From Tissierellaceae bacterium (lineage in GTDB: Bacteria; Bacillota; Clostridia; Tissierellales; Tissierellaceae): DNA of 64,000 bases. Of this stretch, positions 43,899 through 53,253 are shown one piece after another (position 1 is the stretch's first letter; each line of letters begins with the position of its first letter). The position numbers and the translations under genes were made by a program. A model generated the notes under the pieces. That model searched no databases, was not told where the DNA came from, and saw nothing but the letters and a program-made list of their open reading frames with translations. The DNA lies in assembly GCA_023229175.1 (NCBI GenBank), contig JALNZV010000008.1, positions 29,453 to 93,452 on the forward strand. The letters are read 5' to 3'.

Positions 43899-46037
43899 AT
43901 GGACAACAAAAAAGACATTGCAAATACAAAAAGGACAAAAAGCATATCTACTGTGTTACTGGCGACAGTGGCAATGATTATCATATCCTTATCAGTAATC
44001 ATAGGGCTGGCAACATACCTGACTGCAAAGGATGCATTGATACATAATGTAGAAGAAACCATATACAATAAGGCCGTAGACTCTTCATTGTTTGTCGACT
44101 TGAAAATCAAACAGTATATTTCCAATATTGAGGGATTGAGCAACTTTGATATGCTTGGAGATCCAGAGGTCCATTGGGTAGAAAAATCGAGAATATTTAA
44201 GAAAGAAATGTCAAGACTTGACCTTTCGTCCATTGGGGTAGCAGATTTACAAGGGAATTTAACCTTAGAAAATGGACAAACAATAAATATAGGGTCCTAT
44301 GAATATTTCAAGGCAGCAAGCAAGGGAGAGTCCTATTTTTCAGAACCATTCTTCAATGATTTTTCCAATACTATGGATATCGCCATCTCTACACCCCTTA
44401 GGCACAACAATCAAATCGTCGGTGCCATAGTAGCATATAAAGACGCCGATGAATTCTATAATCTAGCCAGGGATATAACCATCGGACAAGATGGATACGC
44501 TTATATATTAAACAGCGATGCTGACATTGTATCCCATCCAACCATCGTAGGTGCCACAGTCGATGCAGAGACAGGAGCCACAGCAGAAGCAGATGTAGAT
44601 GCCGAATCAAGTGCCACTATAGAAGCAGAAGTAGAAGCCGTATCTGGTGCAACCACATCGGACCTAATAAACTTTTCTACCCTTATTGATCGGGTAGATT
44701 CAAGATCCAGGGAAGAAGTCGAATCAATATCTACCGATATAATATCGAATTTACCCGGGACAGGCAAATACAAAGAAAACGGTGAAATACACCATATAGC
44801 CTACGCCCCCATTGAATCAAAGGGTTGGACCATAGTAGTGCATGTAATGGAAGAAGAAATATTAAGCAACTTAGCCTCCCTGAGAAATTCAATCTTGTTA
44901 ATAGCTGGTATTTCCCTAATAATAGGGCTGATTATCTCCTATATAATAAACAAGAGAATTACAAATAGAATTGTAGATATAAGCGACAAGACAAAATACC
45001 TGTCGAACTTGGACCTGAGCTTTACCTTAGATGAAAGAGTACTGAATAGAAACGATGAACTGGGAATTATGGCTAATGCCATCCAAAATGTAATCAATAG
45101 TATCAAGGGCTTTGCCCACGACACTCAAATGAACTCCCAATCCGTAGCAGCCTCTTCTGAAGAATTGGCAGCAATTACTCAGGAATCCTCAGCCGCTTCC
45201 ACTACCATAGCAGAAGCAGCCAATGAAATAGCGGCAAAGGCAAACGAGCAATTACAAGAAATACTCAATGTGGCAAGGGAGATGAAAATAGTAGAGGAAC
45301 AATTTTCCATGGCCTTAGAGGAGATTAATGGAGTTGAGGACCTTAACAAAAAAGCCTTGATTTCCGTAGAAGATGGAACCAATGTGGTAAACCATGTAAT
45401 AGGTCAAATGGACAATATCAAAAACAGCACCTATGAAGTGAGAAGCTCCCTTGAAAATATTGAAAACTCCTCAGCTAAAATGGATGAAATTTTAATAGTT
45501 ATACAAAATATAGCGGAACAAACAAACCTACTGGCACTTAATGCAGCCATAGAGGCAGCCAGAGCTGGAGAAGCAGGCCGAGGATTTTCCGTAGTTGCCG
45601 ATGAAATAAGGAAATTAGCGGACCAAACAAAATCCTCGACTAATGAAATCAACGAAATAATTAAGGACAATCACCATATGATATTGACGGCAAATCAAAA
45701 TATGGAATTTAGTAACATAGAAGTCATAAAGGGAATTGAAAAAGCCAACGATACAAAAAATACCTTCGATGCCATAGCAGAAGTCATAAACGATATGCAT
45801 TTAGGAATGATGAGAAGTGGACAATCCATTAATAAGGTTGGAGGCAGCATTAAAGCTTCTCAAAAATCCATAGAACAAGCAGAATCCCTATCCAACGAAG
45901 TAACAGATCAAATACACAATGTATCGGCTTCTACAGAGGAACAAATGGCTTCAATGGAGCAAATAACAGTATCGGCAGATTCTTTAGCCAATTTAGCCGA
46001 CGATTTGCAGCAAATATTCAAACATATAAAATTTTAA
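43899..46037 (+). CDS. Methyl-accepting chemotaxis protein with a repeat insertion in the Cache domain
   Basis: A 712-residue chemoreceptor. A cytoplasmic tail and TM1 (about 15-42) lead to an extracellular dCache sensor (about 45-325), TM2 (about 328-350), HAMP and the signalling domain with the hairpin tip [20 protein letters not shown] near 545. Within the sensor, after the SHPTIVG segment expected near residue 215, there is an insertion of short alanine- and glutamate-rich repeats (encoded at 44553-44648). ATG 43899 has GGGAGTGAT seven bases upstream; a longer frame from 43842 lacks one. A TATAAT box at 43857-43862 may belong to its promoter. A hairpin terminator follows. Ligand unknown. 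Confidence 0.9.
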   Translation: MDNKKDIANTKRTKSISTVLLATVAMIIISLSVIIGLATYLTAKDALIHNVEETIYNKAVDSSLFVDLKIKQYISNIEGLSNFDMLGDPEVHWVEKSRIFKKEMSRLDLSSIGVADLQGNLTLENGQTINIGSYEYFKAASKGESYFSEPFFNDFSNTMDIAISTPLRHNNQIVGAIVAYKDADEFYNLARDITIGQDGYAYILNSDADIVSHPTIVGATVDAETGATAEADVDAESSATIEAEVEAVSGATTSDLINFSTLIDRVDSRSREEVESISTDIISNLPGTGKYKENGEIHHIAYAPIESKGWTIVVHVMEEEILSNLASLRNSILLIAGISLIIGLIISYIINKRITNRIVDISDKTKYLSNLDLSFTLDERVLNRNDELGIMANAIQNVINSIKGFAHDTQMNSQSVAASSEELAAITQESSAASTTIAEAANEIAAKANEQLQEILNVAREMKIVEEQFSMALEEINGVEDLNKKALISVEDGTNVVNHVIGQMDNIKNSTYEVRSSLENIENSSAKMDEILIVIQNIAEQTNLLALNAAIEAARAGEAGRGFSVVADEIRKLADQTKSSTNEINEIIKDNHHMILTANQNMEFSNIEVIKGIEKANDTKNTFDAIAEVINDMHLGMMRSGQSINKVGGSIKASQKSIEQAESLSNEVTDQIHNVSASTEEQMASMEQITVSADSLANLADDLQQIFKHIKF
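44553..44648 (+). repeat. Intragenic 36-bp repeat in the chemoreceptor sensor domain
   Basis: In frame with the chemoreceptor, three units start with Ala-Thr: an 8-codon unit (44553-44576, ATVDAETG), a 12-codon unit (44577-44612, [12 protein letters not shown]) and a 12-codon unit (44613-44648, [12 protein letters not shown]), then ATTS. The pattern suggests recent slippage-type expansion in the extracellular domain. Confidence 0.75.
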
Positions 46038-46059
46038 GGACGGGCATTTGCCCGTCCTT
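46036..46059. terminator. Bidirectional terminator between chemoreceptor and 5'-nucleotidase
   Basis: AAGGACGGGC (46036-46045) pairs with GCCCGTCCTT (46050-46059) around ATTT and is followed by ATTTTGTTT. It separates convergent genes. Confidence 0.88.
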
Positions 46060-46068
46060 ATTTTGTTT

Positions 46069-47766
46069 CTATGGAATTAAAATTACTTGTTCTGGGAATA
46101 TTAGGTGAGGATTCTTTAGATTGTTGTATTCAGCTAGTTTCTCCCATGTAGTGCCAAATTTCTCAGCAATCTTCCACAATACGTCATTTAACTCAACTAC
46201 GTATTCTTCTGCAGTTTCCTCTATTACAGGTAAATTGACTATCCTGTTTTCAAGCTCTGCAGTTACCTCTCCTACTTCTTTAAAATGCTCTATCAATACG
46301 TCGGATAAAAGCCCACCTTCAGCTACAAAAGGCTTATTTGCAAACATGGTATAATCGTCACCACCACTGGCCATAAAGTCATTGGTAGCTAATATATACT
46401 TTTCATTTATATCAAATGGTTTGCCGCCAACAACTACTTCCAGTACTCGAGAACCTTTCTCCTTGTTGGGATCAAATTTCATAGACATACCTGAAATTTG
46501 TGGGAACCATCCAGCTTCCTCTGGATATAGTTCTACCCCATGCTCAAGTGCATCCATTAGTTCCTGTCCTGTTATTTCAATGGAAGCAATGGTATTGGTA
46601 AATGGAAATGCCTTGATTATATCATCTACCTTGACCTCTCCCTCTGGGATAGTGGCTCTAATGCCTCCTCCATTGGCAAAGGCTATGTCCGCACCTGTGG
46701 ATTCTCTCATGACATCTGCAATTAAATTCCCTAAGATAGTTTCATTAGCTCTAACGCTGTTGCCCTCTTCTCTGCCGCCGAAAAGCTCTACTTTTGCCTT
46801 GCCTACGACTACATCCAATATCGGCTTATTAGCTTCGTTGATTTTCTCCACCATAGCTACAATTTCCTTATCCGGCTCTACTTCAGCCAAATCAGCTGTT
46901 GGAATTAGACTTGCATCCTTATTGACTACCTTTCCCTCTGAAACTTCTAATTCTACAACGCCAATATTCTTTAAATAAGAACCTGCTTGAACCAATAATG
47001 CATCTCCAAATGTCAAGTTCAATTCTTCGTGGCTATGGCCGTCAATTATTAAATCGATGCCTTCGACATTTTCAGCCACTTCCTTAGAAGTAGTATCTAC
47101 AGTACCTTCGATGCCTAAATGTACTAAAGCAATTACCACATCTACCCCTTCATCCTGCAAAGCCTTTACAGCTTCTTTGGCAGCTTCAACTGGATTTACA
47201 AAGGTAATTCCTACAGTATTATCGGGATGTGATTTAAATTTAGTTTCTTCAGTGGCAAGTCCAAATATTCCAACCCTTACACCGTCAACTTCTTCAATTA
47301 CATAAGCATCAAAATCTGATTCGCCATCTGCTTCCTTAACTACATTTGCCGCTATAACTGGAAACTCTGCTAATTCCTTTAACTCAAGCAATCTGTCGTA
47401 TCCATAATTAAAATCGTGATTACCTGGAACTAAGGCATCAAATCCCACGGCATTCATCATGGTAATCATGGCTTCGCCATCTGTTAAGTTGACCATAGTA
47501 GTGCCATGGAGTGCATCACCTGCATTTAGCAATAGAAGATTTGGATTTTCTTCCCTAAGCTCATCTAACTTAGCCTTAAATACTCCAAATCCCATGGCTC
47601 CTTCTCTTTCATCTGGCTCCAGTCTCCCATGGACGTCGTTTACGTGTAAAATTGTGATTGTCGTCGACCCTTCTGCAAATACTTCACTAGATGTCCCTCC
47701 GATCACCATACCAATAATTAACATCAGTGATAGGAAAATACTAAGAATTTTTCTGTTTCTAAACAT
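46069..47766 (-). CDS. Secreted 5'-nucleotidase family phosphoesterase with C-terminal LysM
   Basis: A 565-residue exported metallophosphoesterase of the UshA/YfkN family, hydrolysing nucleotides or 2',3'-cyclic nucleotides outside the cell. A signal peptide (about 1-31) is followed by the metallophosphatase domain with the metal motifs HVNDVHGRLE near 40, NAGDALHG near 80, GNHDFNYG near 115 and DGHSHEE near 240. The 5'-nucleotidase C domain (about 320-500) has NFVAN-like ANGGGIRATIP and ASGGDDYTMF segments. The last 45 residues (YVVELNDVLWKIAEKFGTTW, two parts) are a LysM module, which should fix the enzyme to peptidoglycan. It scavenges nucleosides and phosphate. The upstream 366 bases contain no gene but a tandem repeat. 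Confidence 0.9.
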   Translation of the reverse strand: MFRNRKILSIFLSLMLIIGMVIGGTSSEVFAEGSTTITILHVNDVHGRLEPDEREGAMGFGVFKAKLDELREENPNLLLLNAGDALHGTTMVNLTDGEAMITMMNAVGFDALVPGNHDFNYGYDRLLELKELAEFPVIAANVVKEADGESDFDAYVIEEVDGVRVGIFGLATEETKFKSHPDNTVGITFVNPVEAAKEAVKALQDEGVDVVIALVHLGIEGTVDTTSKEVAENVEGIDLIIDGHSHEELNLTFGDALLVQAGSYLKNIGVVELEVSEGKVVNKDASLIPTADLAEVEPDKEIVAMVEKINEANKPILDVVVGKAKVELFGGREEGNSVRANETILGNLIADVMRESTGADIAFANGGGIRATIPEGEVKVDDIIKAFPFTNTIASIEITGQELMDALEHGVELYPEEAGWFPQISGMSMKFDPNKEKGSRVLEVVVGGKPFDINEKYILATNDFMASGGDDYTMFANKPFVAEGGLLSDVLIEHFKEVGEVTAELENRIVNLPVIEETAEEYVVELNDVLWKIAEKFGTTWEKLAEYNNLKNPHLIFPEQVILIP

Positions 47767-47896
47767 TACTTAATACCTCCTTGATATTTTTTAGTTAATG
47801 TATTTTTACCCAATACATCCTATATTTAACTTATTCTCCATAAATTTAAAAAATCCTTCTTTTTTTGTAAGATAATCAAGAAAGATTCCTCACTAA

Positions 47897-48090
47897 GTTC
47901 GAATGACATGGGTGGTGTAGGTTCGGAATGACATTAGTGGTGCAAGTTCGGAATGACATGGGTGATGTAGGTTCGGAATGACATGGGTGATGTAGGTTCG
48001 GAATGATATAGGTGGTGTAGGTTCGGAATGACATGGGTGGTGTAGGTTCGGAATGATATTAGTGGTGCAAGTTCGAATGACGCAAAGTAG
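47897..48090. repeat. 25-bp tandem repeat array, about 7.8 copies
   Basis: Units begin at 47897, 47921, 47946, 47971, 47996, 48021, 48046 and 48071 and follow GTTCGGAATGACATGGGTG plus GTGTAG or ATGTAG; the first is 24 bases and the last partial. Two sub-types alternate: one ends GGTGTAG, the other reads ATTAGTGGTGCAA. The array is preceded by AAGATTCCTCACTAAGTTCG (47880-47900), which resembles a short repeat scattered in many Firmicutes genomes. No unique spacers separate units, so it is not CRISPR. It is the content of the 366-base gap between the nucleotidase and the second chemoreceptor, together with a hairpin. Confidence 0.9.
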
Positions 48091-48101
48091 ATATGGAAAT
48101 T

Positions 48102-48130
48102 ACAAAGGGACAAAGTACTTGTCCCTTTGT
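48102..48130 (-). terminator. Hairpin downstream of the second chemoreceptor
   Basis: ACAAAGGGACAA (48102-48113) pairs with TTGTCCCTTTGT (48119-48130). It starts two bases after the stop of the minus-strand chemoreceptor gene. The T-tract after it on the minus strand is weak, so termination is likely but not certain. Confidence 0.6.
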
Positions 48131-48132
48131 CC

Positions 48133-50136
48133 CTAAAATACTATTTGAGATACTATCTTTTCCAAGGTATCTGATATACCCTTGTTTCTTTCCATTATAG
48201 AATTTATTTCGTTTATGGCATTTACCATGTTCATATTCTTTTCGGCAATATTTGTGGTTGCAGTTGTAGATTGCTCTACTGTATTTGTAATCTCCGAAAT
48301 CGATATGGATATATTGTTTACGGACTTCGCCAACTCTTCTGAAGTCTTGCTAAGCTCAGAAATAATGTTGTTTAGGGAGGCTCCATCGTCCCTATATTGC
48401 CCTACTGCATCTACCATGACGTCATAGTCCTTAGTTACATCACTTTCTAAGAAATCCATTACTATGGAAACCCTATTTATCAGTTCCTCTACGGCGGCTG
48501 TTATACTCTCTGTTACGTGCTGTATTTCCCCTACAGTTTCATTGGAGTTTTCCGCCAGCTTTCTAATCTCGTCAGCTACTACTGCAAATCCTCTGCCGCT
48601 TTCCCCTGCCCTAGCAGCTTCTATGGCAGCATTTAGAGACAATAAGGATGTCTGCTCAGATATTTGTAGTATGGCATTGGACAATATGTTGATCTTTTCC
48701 ACTTCCTTAGAAGCTAATATTGCCTTCTCTATCTCTTCCTTTGCACTGGAATATACTTCCATGGATTTGTCCCTTGCATCAATAAATTGCTTGCTAAGCT
48801 TGTCCGCTTTCACGCTTATTTCATTGGAGGCATCTGCCCCCTCTATCATTTTGACTGTAAATCCTTCTATGGCCCTCTCCATTTCGTGATAGGAGCCGTC
48901 CACAGTTATGGTAGAGGCCGCTGTCTCCTCCATGCCAGCTGATAACTCCTCTGTAGTCGCTGAAGTGTCTTCTGCTTGATTTAATAGGTATGTGACCTTT
49001 CCCAAAGTCTCCTCATAAACCTGATGATTTAAATGAATGGAATCGTCTATATTGTGCATAAACTCCCTTAGCTTCTCCAAGATTAGGTGGAAAGATTGAA
49101 AAATTTCACCTACTTCGTCCTTCCTGCTTAAATGATTATTGCTAATATTGGCAGATAAATTTAAATTGGATATTTCTTCGGCTATCTTTACAGTTTCCCT
49201 AATGGGCCTTGTAATAGTGTTTGCCACGTATAATGCAAATAAAATTGATATTATTAGTATAGATACAATTGCTATTCCTGTTAAATACAATACCCTATTG
49301 ATACTGCCCAGTACATTGTCAGTAGCTAATGCAGCTACGACCTTCCATCCAGTATCTCCCATATCGCCAAAATAGAAAAACCTCTCTACACCGTCAAAGT
49401 CCTTTACAGCCCTACTTCTCAACTGTAAATCGCCTTTTACAGCTATGGACGCCACCTTGCCGTCTAAGATGTCTTCCATATTCATAAATCCTTCTTCTAC
49501 ATCTGGTTTAAAGTCGTCGTTTAGATGGGTCAGGATATTGCCCATATCGTCAACTAAAAATGAATATGAGCCTTCACCGAAATCGGCTTCAGAGGCTAAG
49601 TTCACTAGATAGTTTATGGCTATATCTGTGGCTATAACACCTCTTAGGACTCCTTTTGTCCTAAATTGCTTCGATATGGTAATTACCATGTCCCCAGTCA
49701 GGGCATCAATATACGGTTCTGTAATATAGAAGTCATCTGTATCCATGGCCCCAATATACCAAGGTCTAGTTGTACCATCGAAATCAGGCGGCAATTCTGT
49801 CCCAACAGGGAAATATGTCTCTCTATTGCTGTATCCAATATAGTATAGATTATCTGGATGTTTATTAGTTACATCTGTCATCAATCCAACCATATAATCT
49901 TCCCCGTGATTGTCATTGTAAAGTATATCATCTAAAGTTTTACCCAAGATGTTTTTTTGGACAGCCAGCCATTTGTCCATTTCCTGAGCTGTTTGATTTG
50001 CCTTTAGACCAATGTTGACATTTTCCACATCTTCAAGCTTCTTTATTGCTATTGTGTAGTTAATAGCAGAAATAAGCATCACAGAAATAATGGAAATTAG
50101 TACTGTAAACCACAGCAATTTACCCCTTAATTTCAT
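48133..50136 (-). CDS. Methyl-accepting chemotaxis protein with dCache sensor
   Basis: A chemoreceptor of about 667 residues: TM1 (about 8-28), a dCache_1 sensor (about 35-275) with [25 protein letters not shown] (two parts) and [20 protein letters not shown] near 150-170, TM2 (about 280-305), HAMP, and the signalling domain with tip [20 protein letters not shown] near 515. Sensors of this type often bind amino acids or carboxylates, which would fit the organism, but that is inference. Several ATG/GTG codons lie together at the start; ATG 50136 is eight bases after AGGGGTG. No cheW or other che genes are nearby. Confidence 0.9.
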   Translation of the reverse strand: MKLRGKLLWFTVLISIISVMLISAINYTIAIKKLEDVENVNIGLKANQTAQEMDKWLAVQKNILGKTLDDILYNDNHGEDYMVGLMTDVTNKHPDNLYYIGYSNRETYFPVGTELPPDFDGTTRPWYIGAMDTDDFYITEPYIDALTGDMVITISKQFRTKGVLRGVIATDIAINYLVNLASEADFGEGSYSFLVDDMGNILTHLNDDFKPDVEEGFMNMEDILDGKVASIAVKGDLQLRSRAVKDFDGVERFFYFGDMGDTGWKVVAALATDNVLGSINRVLYLTGIAIVSILIISILFALYVANTITRPIRETVKIAEEISNLNLSANISNNHLSRKDEVGEIFQSFHLILEKLREFMHNIDDSIHLNHQVYEETLGKVTYLLNQAEDTSATTEELSAGMEETAASTITVDGSYHEMERAIEGFTVKMIEGADASNEISVKADKLSKQFIDARDKSMEVYSSAKEEIEKAILASKEVEKINILSNAILQISEQTSLLSLNAAIEAARAGESGRGFAVVADEIRKLAENSNETVGEIQHVTESITAAVEELINRVSIVMDFLESDVTKDYDVMVDAVGQYRDDGASLNNIISELSKTSEELAKSVNNISISISEITNTVEQSTTATTNIAEKNMNMVNAINEINSIMERNKGISDTLEKIVSQIVF

Positions 50137-50344
50137 TAACATCACCCCTATTATTATTTATATATATCTCCCCTTGTCGTCAATATCCTATACCCTATAC
50201 CAGTAATAACTCAAAAATAGTATAGCACCATTGAGAACTATAATCAAGTAGAACCCTGGGCGGTATTTTTGATAGTAGTAAAAATCCAGTTCCATTTCTA
50301 TATATAAATTGTAAGGCCACAGGGCCAAGGAAGGAGGTGGAATG

Positions 50345-50566
50345 ATGGCTATAGAGAACTTTAAGGAAAAGATGACATTAAGACTCGAATTAGACGGCGG
50401 CATGGTAGATGGAAAGCAAAAAGTGACGCCAAAGTCCTTTTCCCAGATAAAAGCCGATGCAGATGACGAGGCATTGTACAATACGGCTGTAGCACTATCG
50501 GGATTGCAAACTAGGGACTTGCTTAAGGTGAAGAAAATCGAAGTTACTTCTATTTGGGAAGACTAG
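50345..50566 (+). CDS. DUF1659 family small protein
   Basis: A 73-residue protein resembling the DUF1659 family found in Bacilli and Clostridia. KMTLRLELDGG near the N-terminus, the KSFSQIKADADDEALYNTA segment (near 30-48) and LSGLQTRDLLKVKKIEVT at the C-terminus match the family pattern. ATG 50345 lies seven bases after AAGGAGG. It begins a set of three small genes (with DUF2922 and YvrJ) that often occur together; the function of the set is unknown. No membrane segment is visible. Confidence 0.75.
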   Translation: MAIENFKEKMTLRLELDGGMVDGKQKVTPKSFSQIKADADDEALYNTAVALSGLQTRDLLKVKKIEVTSIWED

Positions 50567-50600
50567 TCCAGATAGCAGCAACTAGGAAGGAGGTGATTTA

Positions 50601-50819
50601 GTGAATAAGACAAAGCTAGAATTGGTATTTTTAAATGAGGTTGGTAAAAAATTTGTCGTTACCATGGACAATCCTAGGGAAGACTTGACCAGTGAAGAAC
50701 TCGGTGAAGCTATGGATGAAATCATAGAAAACAATGTGTTTCTATCTTCATTGTTTGACCTAGTAGAACCCATAGAGGCCAGGGTAGTGACCACAAATAT
50801 AGATGTATTTGAAGTGTAA
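50601..50819 (+). CDS. DUF2922 family small protein
   Basis: A 72-residue soluble protein matching DUF2922: KLELVFLNEVGKKFVVTMDNPRED (two parts), then SEELGEAMDEIIENNVF and a final EARVVTTNIDVFE. The GTG start at 50601 follows AAGGAGGTGA. It is 34 bases after the DUF1659 gene and 15 before the YvrJ gene. DUF1659, DUF2922 and YvrJ are commonly neighbours in Firmicutes; the family has no assigned activity. Confidence 0.78.
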   Translation: MNKTKLELVFLNEVGKKFVVTMDNPREDLTSEELGEAMDEIIENNVFLSSLFDLVEPIEARVVTTNIDVFEV

Positions 50820-50834
50820 AAAGGAGGCCATATT

Positions 50835-50975
50835 ATGGATGAAATCTATACCAGTATAGCCAACTTAGGATTCCCCATAGTCATATCTATCTATCTTTTA
50901 GTTAGGATAGAGGGAAAACTAACTCAGCTAACAGAAAGTATACGAGAATTATCCACAACCATAGCTAAAATATAA
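50835..50975 (+). CDS. YvrJ family small membrane protein
   Basis: A 46-residue protein. After MDEIYTSIANLGFP comes a hydrophobic helix (IVISIYLLVRI, about residues 15-25), then a charged amphipathic tail (EGKLTQLTESIRELSTTIAKI in two parts). This is the YvrJ pattern: IANxGFPIxVxxYLLxRxE. ATG 50835 has AAAGGAGG upstream. The stop is at the edge of a palindromic repeat hairpin that can end the transcript. Topologically it resembles holin-associated BhlA-like peptides, but that role is not established. Confidence 0.78.
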   Translation: MDEIYTSIANLGFPIVISIYLLVRIEGKLTQLTESIRELSTTIAKI

Positions 50976-51013
50976 AAATGTGCCATCGGGGACGGTTCTC
51001 GATGGCACATTTT
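50975..51013. repeat. REP-like palindromic repeat, copy 3, also a possible terminator
   Basis: AAAATGTGCCATCG (50975-50988) pairs perfectly with CGATGGCACATTTT (51000-51013) around GGGACGGTTCT. The core matches the repeat copies at 15201 and 16193, with compensating changes in both arms. It directly follows the YvrJ gene and ends in TTTT. Confidence 0.9.
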
Positions 51014-51055
51014 GTATCCATAACTAGTACATTCGTCTATTTTTACCGACATTCC

Positions 51056-51084
51056 TTGACATAATCTTCTGAAAAGTTTAAAAT
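51056..51084 (+). promoter_or_regulatory. Promoter upstream of the coiled-coil protein gene
   Basis: TTGACA (51056-51061), 17 bases, then TAAAAT (51079-51084); a near-perfect vegetative promoter about 92 bases before the start at 51176. It shows that the coiled-coil and deacetylase genes form a new transcription unit after the REP hairpin. Confidence 0.75.
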
Positions 51085-51175
51085 TAACAATAAGAACATT
51101 TTTCCATTTTAATGTGGTATTATATAGTATATACGTGTAAAACTGCCATAGTTTAATATAATTAGGAGGGGTGGA

Positions 51176-51910
51176 ATGGTGGCCAATGAGAACGGTAAAA
51201 AAAAGGGACTGGCCTGGCTAAAATCTAGCTTTTTCAGTCAAAGTTCTACAGATGTAGAAAATGTAGAAAAAGAAGAAATTCGGAATGAGGAGAGAGCTAT
51301 TGCTATGAAAGAAAATGAGCAAATTACCCAACAAAGTAACAATGTCTTTGCAAAAGACAACCAGGATAAAATAATCCTAGACCTTATAGTGCCTTTAGAG
51401 AATCTAATTAAGGACAGGCAATTAATCCAATACAAAAATAAAGGCTTAGAAGAGCAAATTTACGCAGCAAATGAAACCATAAACAGAATGAAACAAGACC
51501 TAGTAAAAAAAGATCAGCAGATACAAGAAAAGAACAAAGAAATACGAAACCTAGAAGCAAATTTAACAAGTAAACAAATGAATTACGATCAATTGTTGGA
51601 AGACTACAAAGAATACCAAAGTACATCAAATATGGAATATGAAACTATATCCAATCAATTGAGTGCAGAAATCAACAAATATAATAAACTCAGCGAAGAG
51701 GCAAAAAATTCACAATATCAAAACATGCTGAAAATTGGCGAACTAGAGGAAAAAGTAAGAAGCCTAGAAATAGAAAATCAACAAAACAAGGACAAGTATC
51801 AAAGGGCTTTCGACGAAAAAACCGAGCTAATCAAGACAATAAACGATTTTACCCAGCGAATGACATTCTCATTGTCGCCAAAGGCAGTTGACTCATCTGA
51901 AACAGAATAA
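51176..51910 (+). CDS. Coiled-coil protein of unknown function
   Basis: A 244-residue soluble, charged protein. Residues 1-60 are polar with no signal peptide. About 65-230 is a long coiled coil rich in Glu, Gln, Lys and Asn (LEEQIYAANETINRMKQDL, KNKEIRNLEANL, EEKVRSLEIENQQNK). The tail (FTQRMTFSLSPK) is short. The start has AGGAGGGG close upstream; GTG 51179, one codon later, is an equally possible start. It has its own strong promoter and is 33 bases before the deacetylase gene, so the two are probably one operon. I recognise no family; a cytoplasmic scaffold for the deacetylase's cytoplasmic head is one possibility. Confidence 0.75.
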   Translation: MVANENGKKKGLAWLKSSFFSQSSTDVENVEKEEIRNEERAIAMKENEQITQQSNNVFAKDNQDKIILDLIVPLENLIKDRQLIQYKNKGLEEQIYAANETINRMKQDLVKKDQQIQEKNKEIRNLEANLTSKQMNYDQLLEDYKEYQSTSNMEYETISNQLSAEINKYNKLSEEAKNSQYQNMLKIGELEEKVRSLEIENQQNKDKYQRAFDEKTELIKTINDFTQRMTFSLSPKAVDSSETE

Positions 51911-51943
51911 AATTAAACTTAAATCTGGAAAGGGGGGTCAATT

Positions 51944-53233
51944 ATGCCAGATTATCCAGGAAAACTATTAGAACTAAAAGGTGTTGAATATATATCGGAG
52001 AACTATTACTTACACATTAGACTCCATCATAGGCAGGATTTTGATTTGCTATGGAAAGTTGACAATTCTACGGCAGACAACATAAAATCCATATTCAAAT
52101 CAGACAGCCGATATAGGTATAGGATATCATTTTCGAAGCCCACTAAACCCGTCGAAAACCAGTTTTTAGGTATATTGACACAAACCTTCCGCGATGAAAG
52201 TGAACAGTTCTTCTTTATGTGTTCAGAAGAATATATGACCAACCTAAACCATATTAGAAACTGTGAAAATATAGGAAACTTGAACGAAAAGGTATTTTCA
52301 AATCTAGATTTGTCGCCACTCAAAAATCCAGCCTTAGATGAGCAACATACAAGTGACGATGAACCTGTAAAGCGGAATTATAAGATTGCCTATTATTCAA
52401 TAGCCATTTTGACGTTAATAGGGTTACTTTCATGGAGGTATTTCTTCCCCATGGAAAGCAAGGCCAGTTTCAACGAAGAAGCCTCCGCACAATCCGCTCA
52501 TGCAACGGAGCAATCGGACCCTGAAATAGAACTGGAAATAGAAACTGAAGAAAAACAACCTGAAATAATAGATGCCGAAGTTGGTGAGGATTTAGCTGAA
52601 GAAACCCAAGACGATGAAAATCCATCTGATAACATGGACATTGCTCTGCCCAATTGGGAATTGGAAAAATTAAAATCTTATGAAGTGCCAAAGGGAATGG
52701 TAGCTCTAACATTTGATGACGGCCCGTCTATTTATTCCAAGAAAATTGTAGATATATTAAATGAATACGAAATTGGAGGTACGTTCTTTGCCATAGGTAG
52801 AAATGTAAAAAAATACCCCGACGAATTGAAGTATATTTACGATAATGGATATTCAATAGGCAACCACACTATGAATCACGTGAATTTAGCCAACGCATCT
52901 CAGGACAAGCTTACAGAAGAAGTCTACACTTCAATGGAACTCCTGAAAGAAATCACAGGCACAGAACCCGTATTATTTAGACCACCCTACGGCTCATATA
53001 ACAAAAAATTCGAGAAATTAATTGAAGATAATCAATATAAAATAGTGCTCTGGAACAACGACCCTGAAGACTGGAAAGTACAAAATGCGGATAAAATACT
53101 TCAACATATAAAAAATACAAAAACTTCGGGAGCAATAATACTATTGCACGAGACAAAGCCTGTAACAGATGCTTTGCCTAGAATAATAGAGTATTTACAA
53201 GGACTAGACTTAGAAATCGTGAGTTTAAAATAG
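51944..53233 (+). CDS. Membrane-anchored polysaccharide deacetylase with N-terminal cytoplasmic domain
   Basis: A 429-residue protein with three parts. Residues 1-143 form a soluble domain I do not recognise (HIRLHHRQDFDLLWKVDN, FMCSEEYMTNLNHIR), without signal peptide. A single helix (about 147-166, IAYYSIAILTLIGLLSW) and an acidic linker (about 170-235) follow. The C-terminal NodB domain (about 240-425) shows TFDDGPS (catalytic and metal Asp), SIGNHTMNH (metal His pair), RPPYGSYN and the final ILLHE motif. It should deacetylate an extracellular glycan, probably peptidoglycan or exopolysaccharide. GGGGGG lies ten bases before ATG 51944. A cytoplasmic head fused to an outside NodB domain suggests internal control of activity. 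Confidence 0.85.
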   Translation: MPDYPGKLLELKGVEYISENYYLHIRLHHRQDFDLLWKVDNSTADNIKSIFKSDSRYRYRISFSKPTKPVENQFLGILTQTFRDESEQFFFMCSEEYMTNLNHIRNCENIGNLNEKVFSNLDLSPLKNPALDEQHTSDDEPVKRNYKIAYYSIAILTLIGLLSWRYFFPMESKASFNEEASAQSAHATEQSDPEIELEIETEEKQPEIIDAEVGEDLAEETQDDENPSDNMDIALPNWELEKLKSYEVPKGMVALTFDDGPSIYSKKIVDILNEYEIGGTFFAIGRNVKKYPDELKYIYDNGYSIGNHTMNHVNLANASQDKLTEEVYTSMELLKEITGTEPVLFRPPYGSYNKKFEKLIEDNQYKIVLWNNDPEDWKVQNADKILQHIKNTKTSGAIILLHETKPVTDALPRIIEYLQGLDLEIVSLK

Positions 53234-53253
53234 GGACCAATGGTCCCTATTTT
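53227..53253. terminator. Bidirectional terminator
   Basis: AAAATAGGGACC (53227-53238) pairs with GGTCCCTATTTT (53242-53253) around AAT. The stem contains the stop codons of both the deacetylase and the convergent UGA-containing gene. Confidence 0.9.

Noticed and set aside
44398..44773. Minus-strand frames opposite the chemoreceptor repeat
   Set aside because: They arise from the repetitive, biased codons of the chemoreceptor and have no start signals.
47897..48090. CRISPR array
   Set aside because: Units follow each other directly without unique spacers, and no cas genes are present.
50345..50975. Prophage lysis cassette (YvrJ as holin-like)
   Set aside because: No phage structural, integrase or endolysin genes are near, and the trio of families is known outside prophages.
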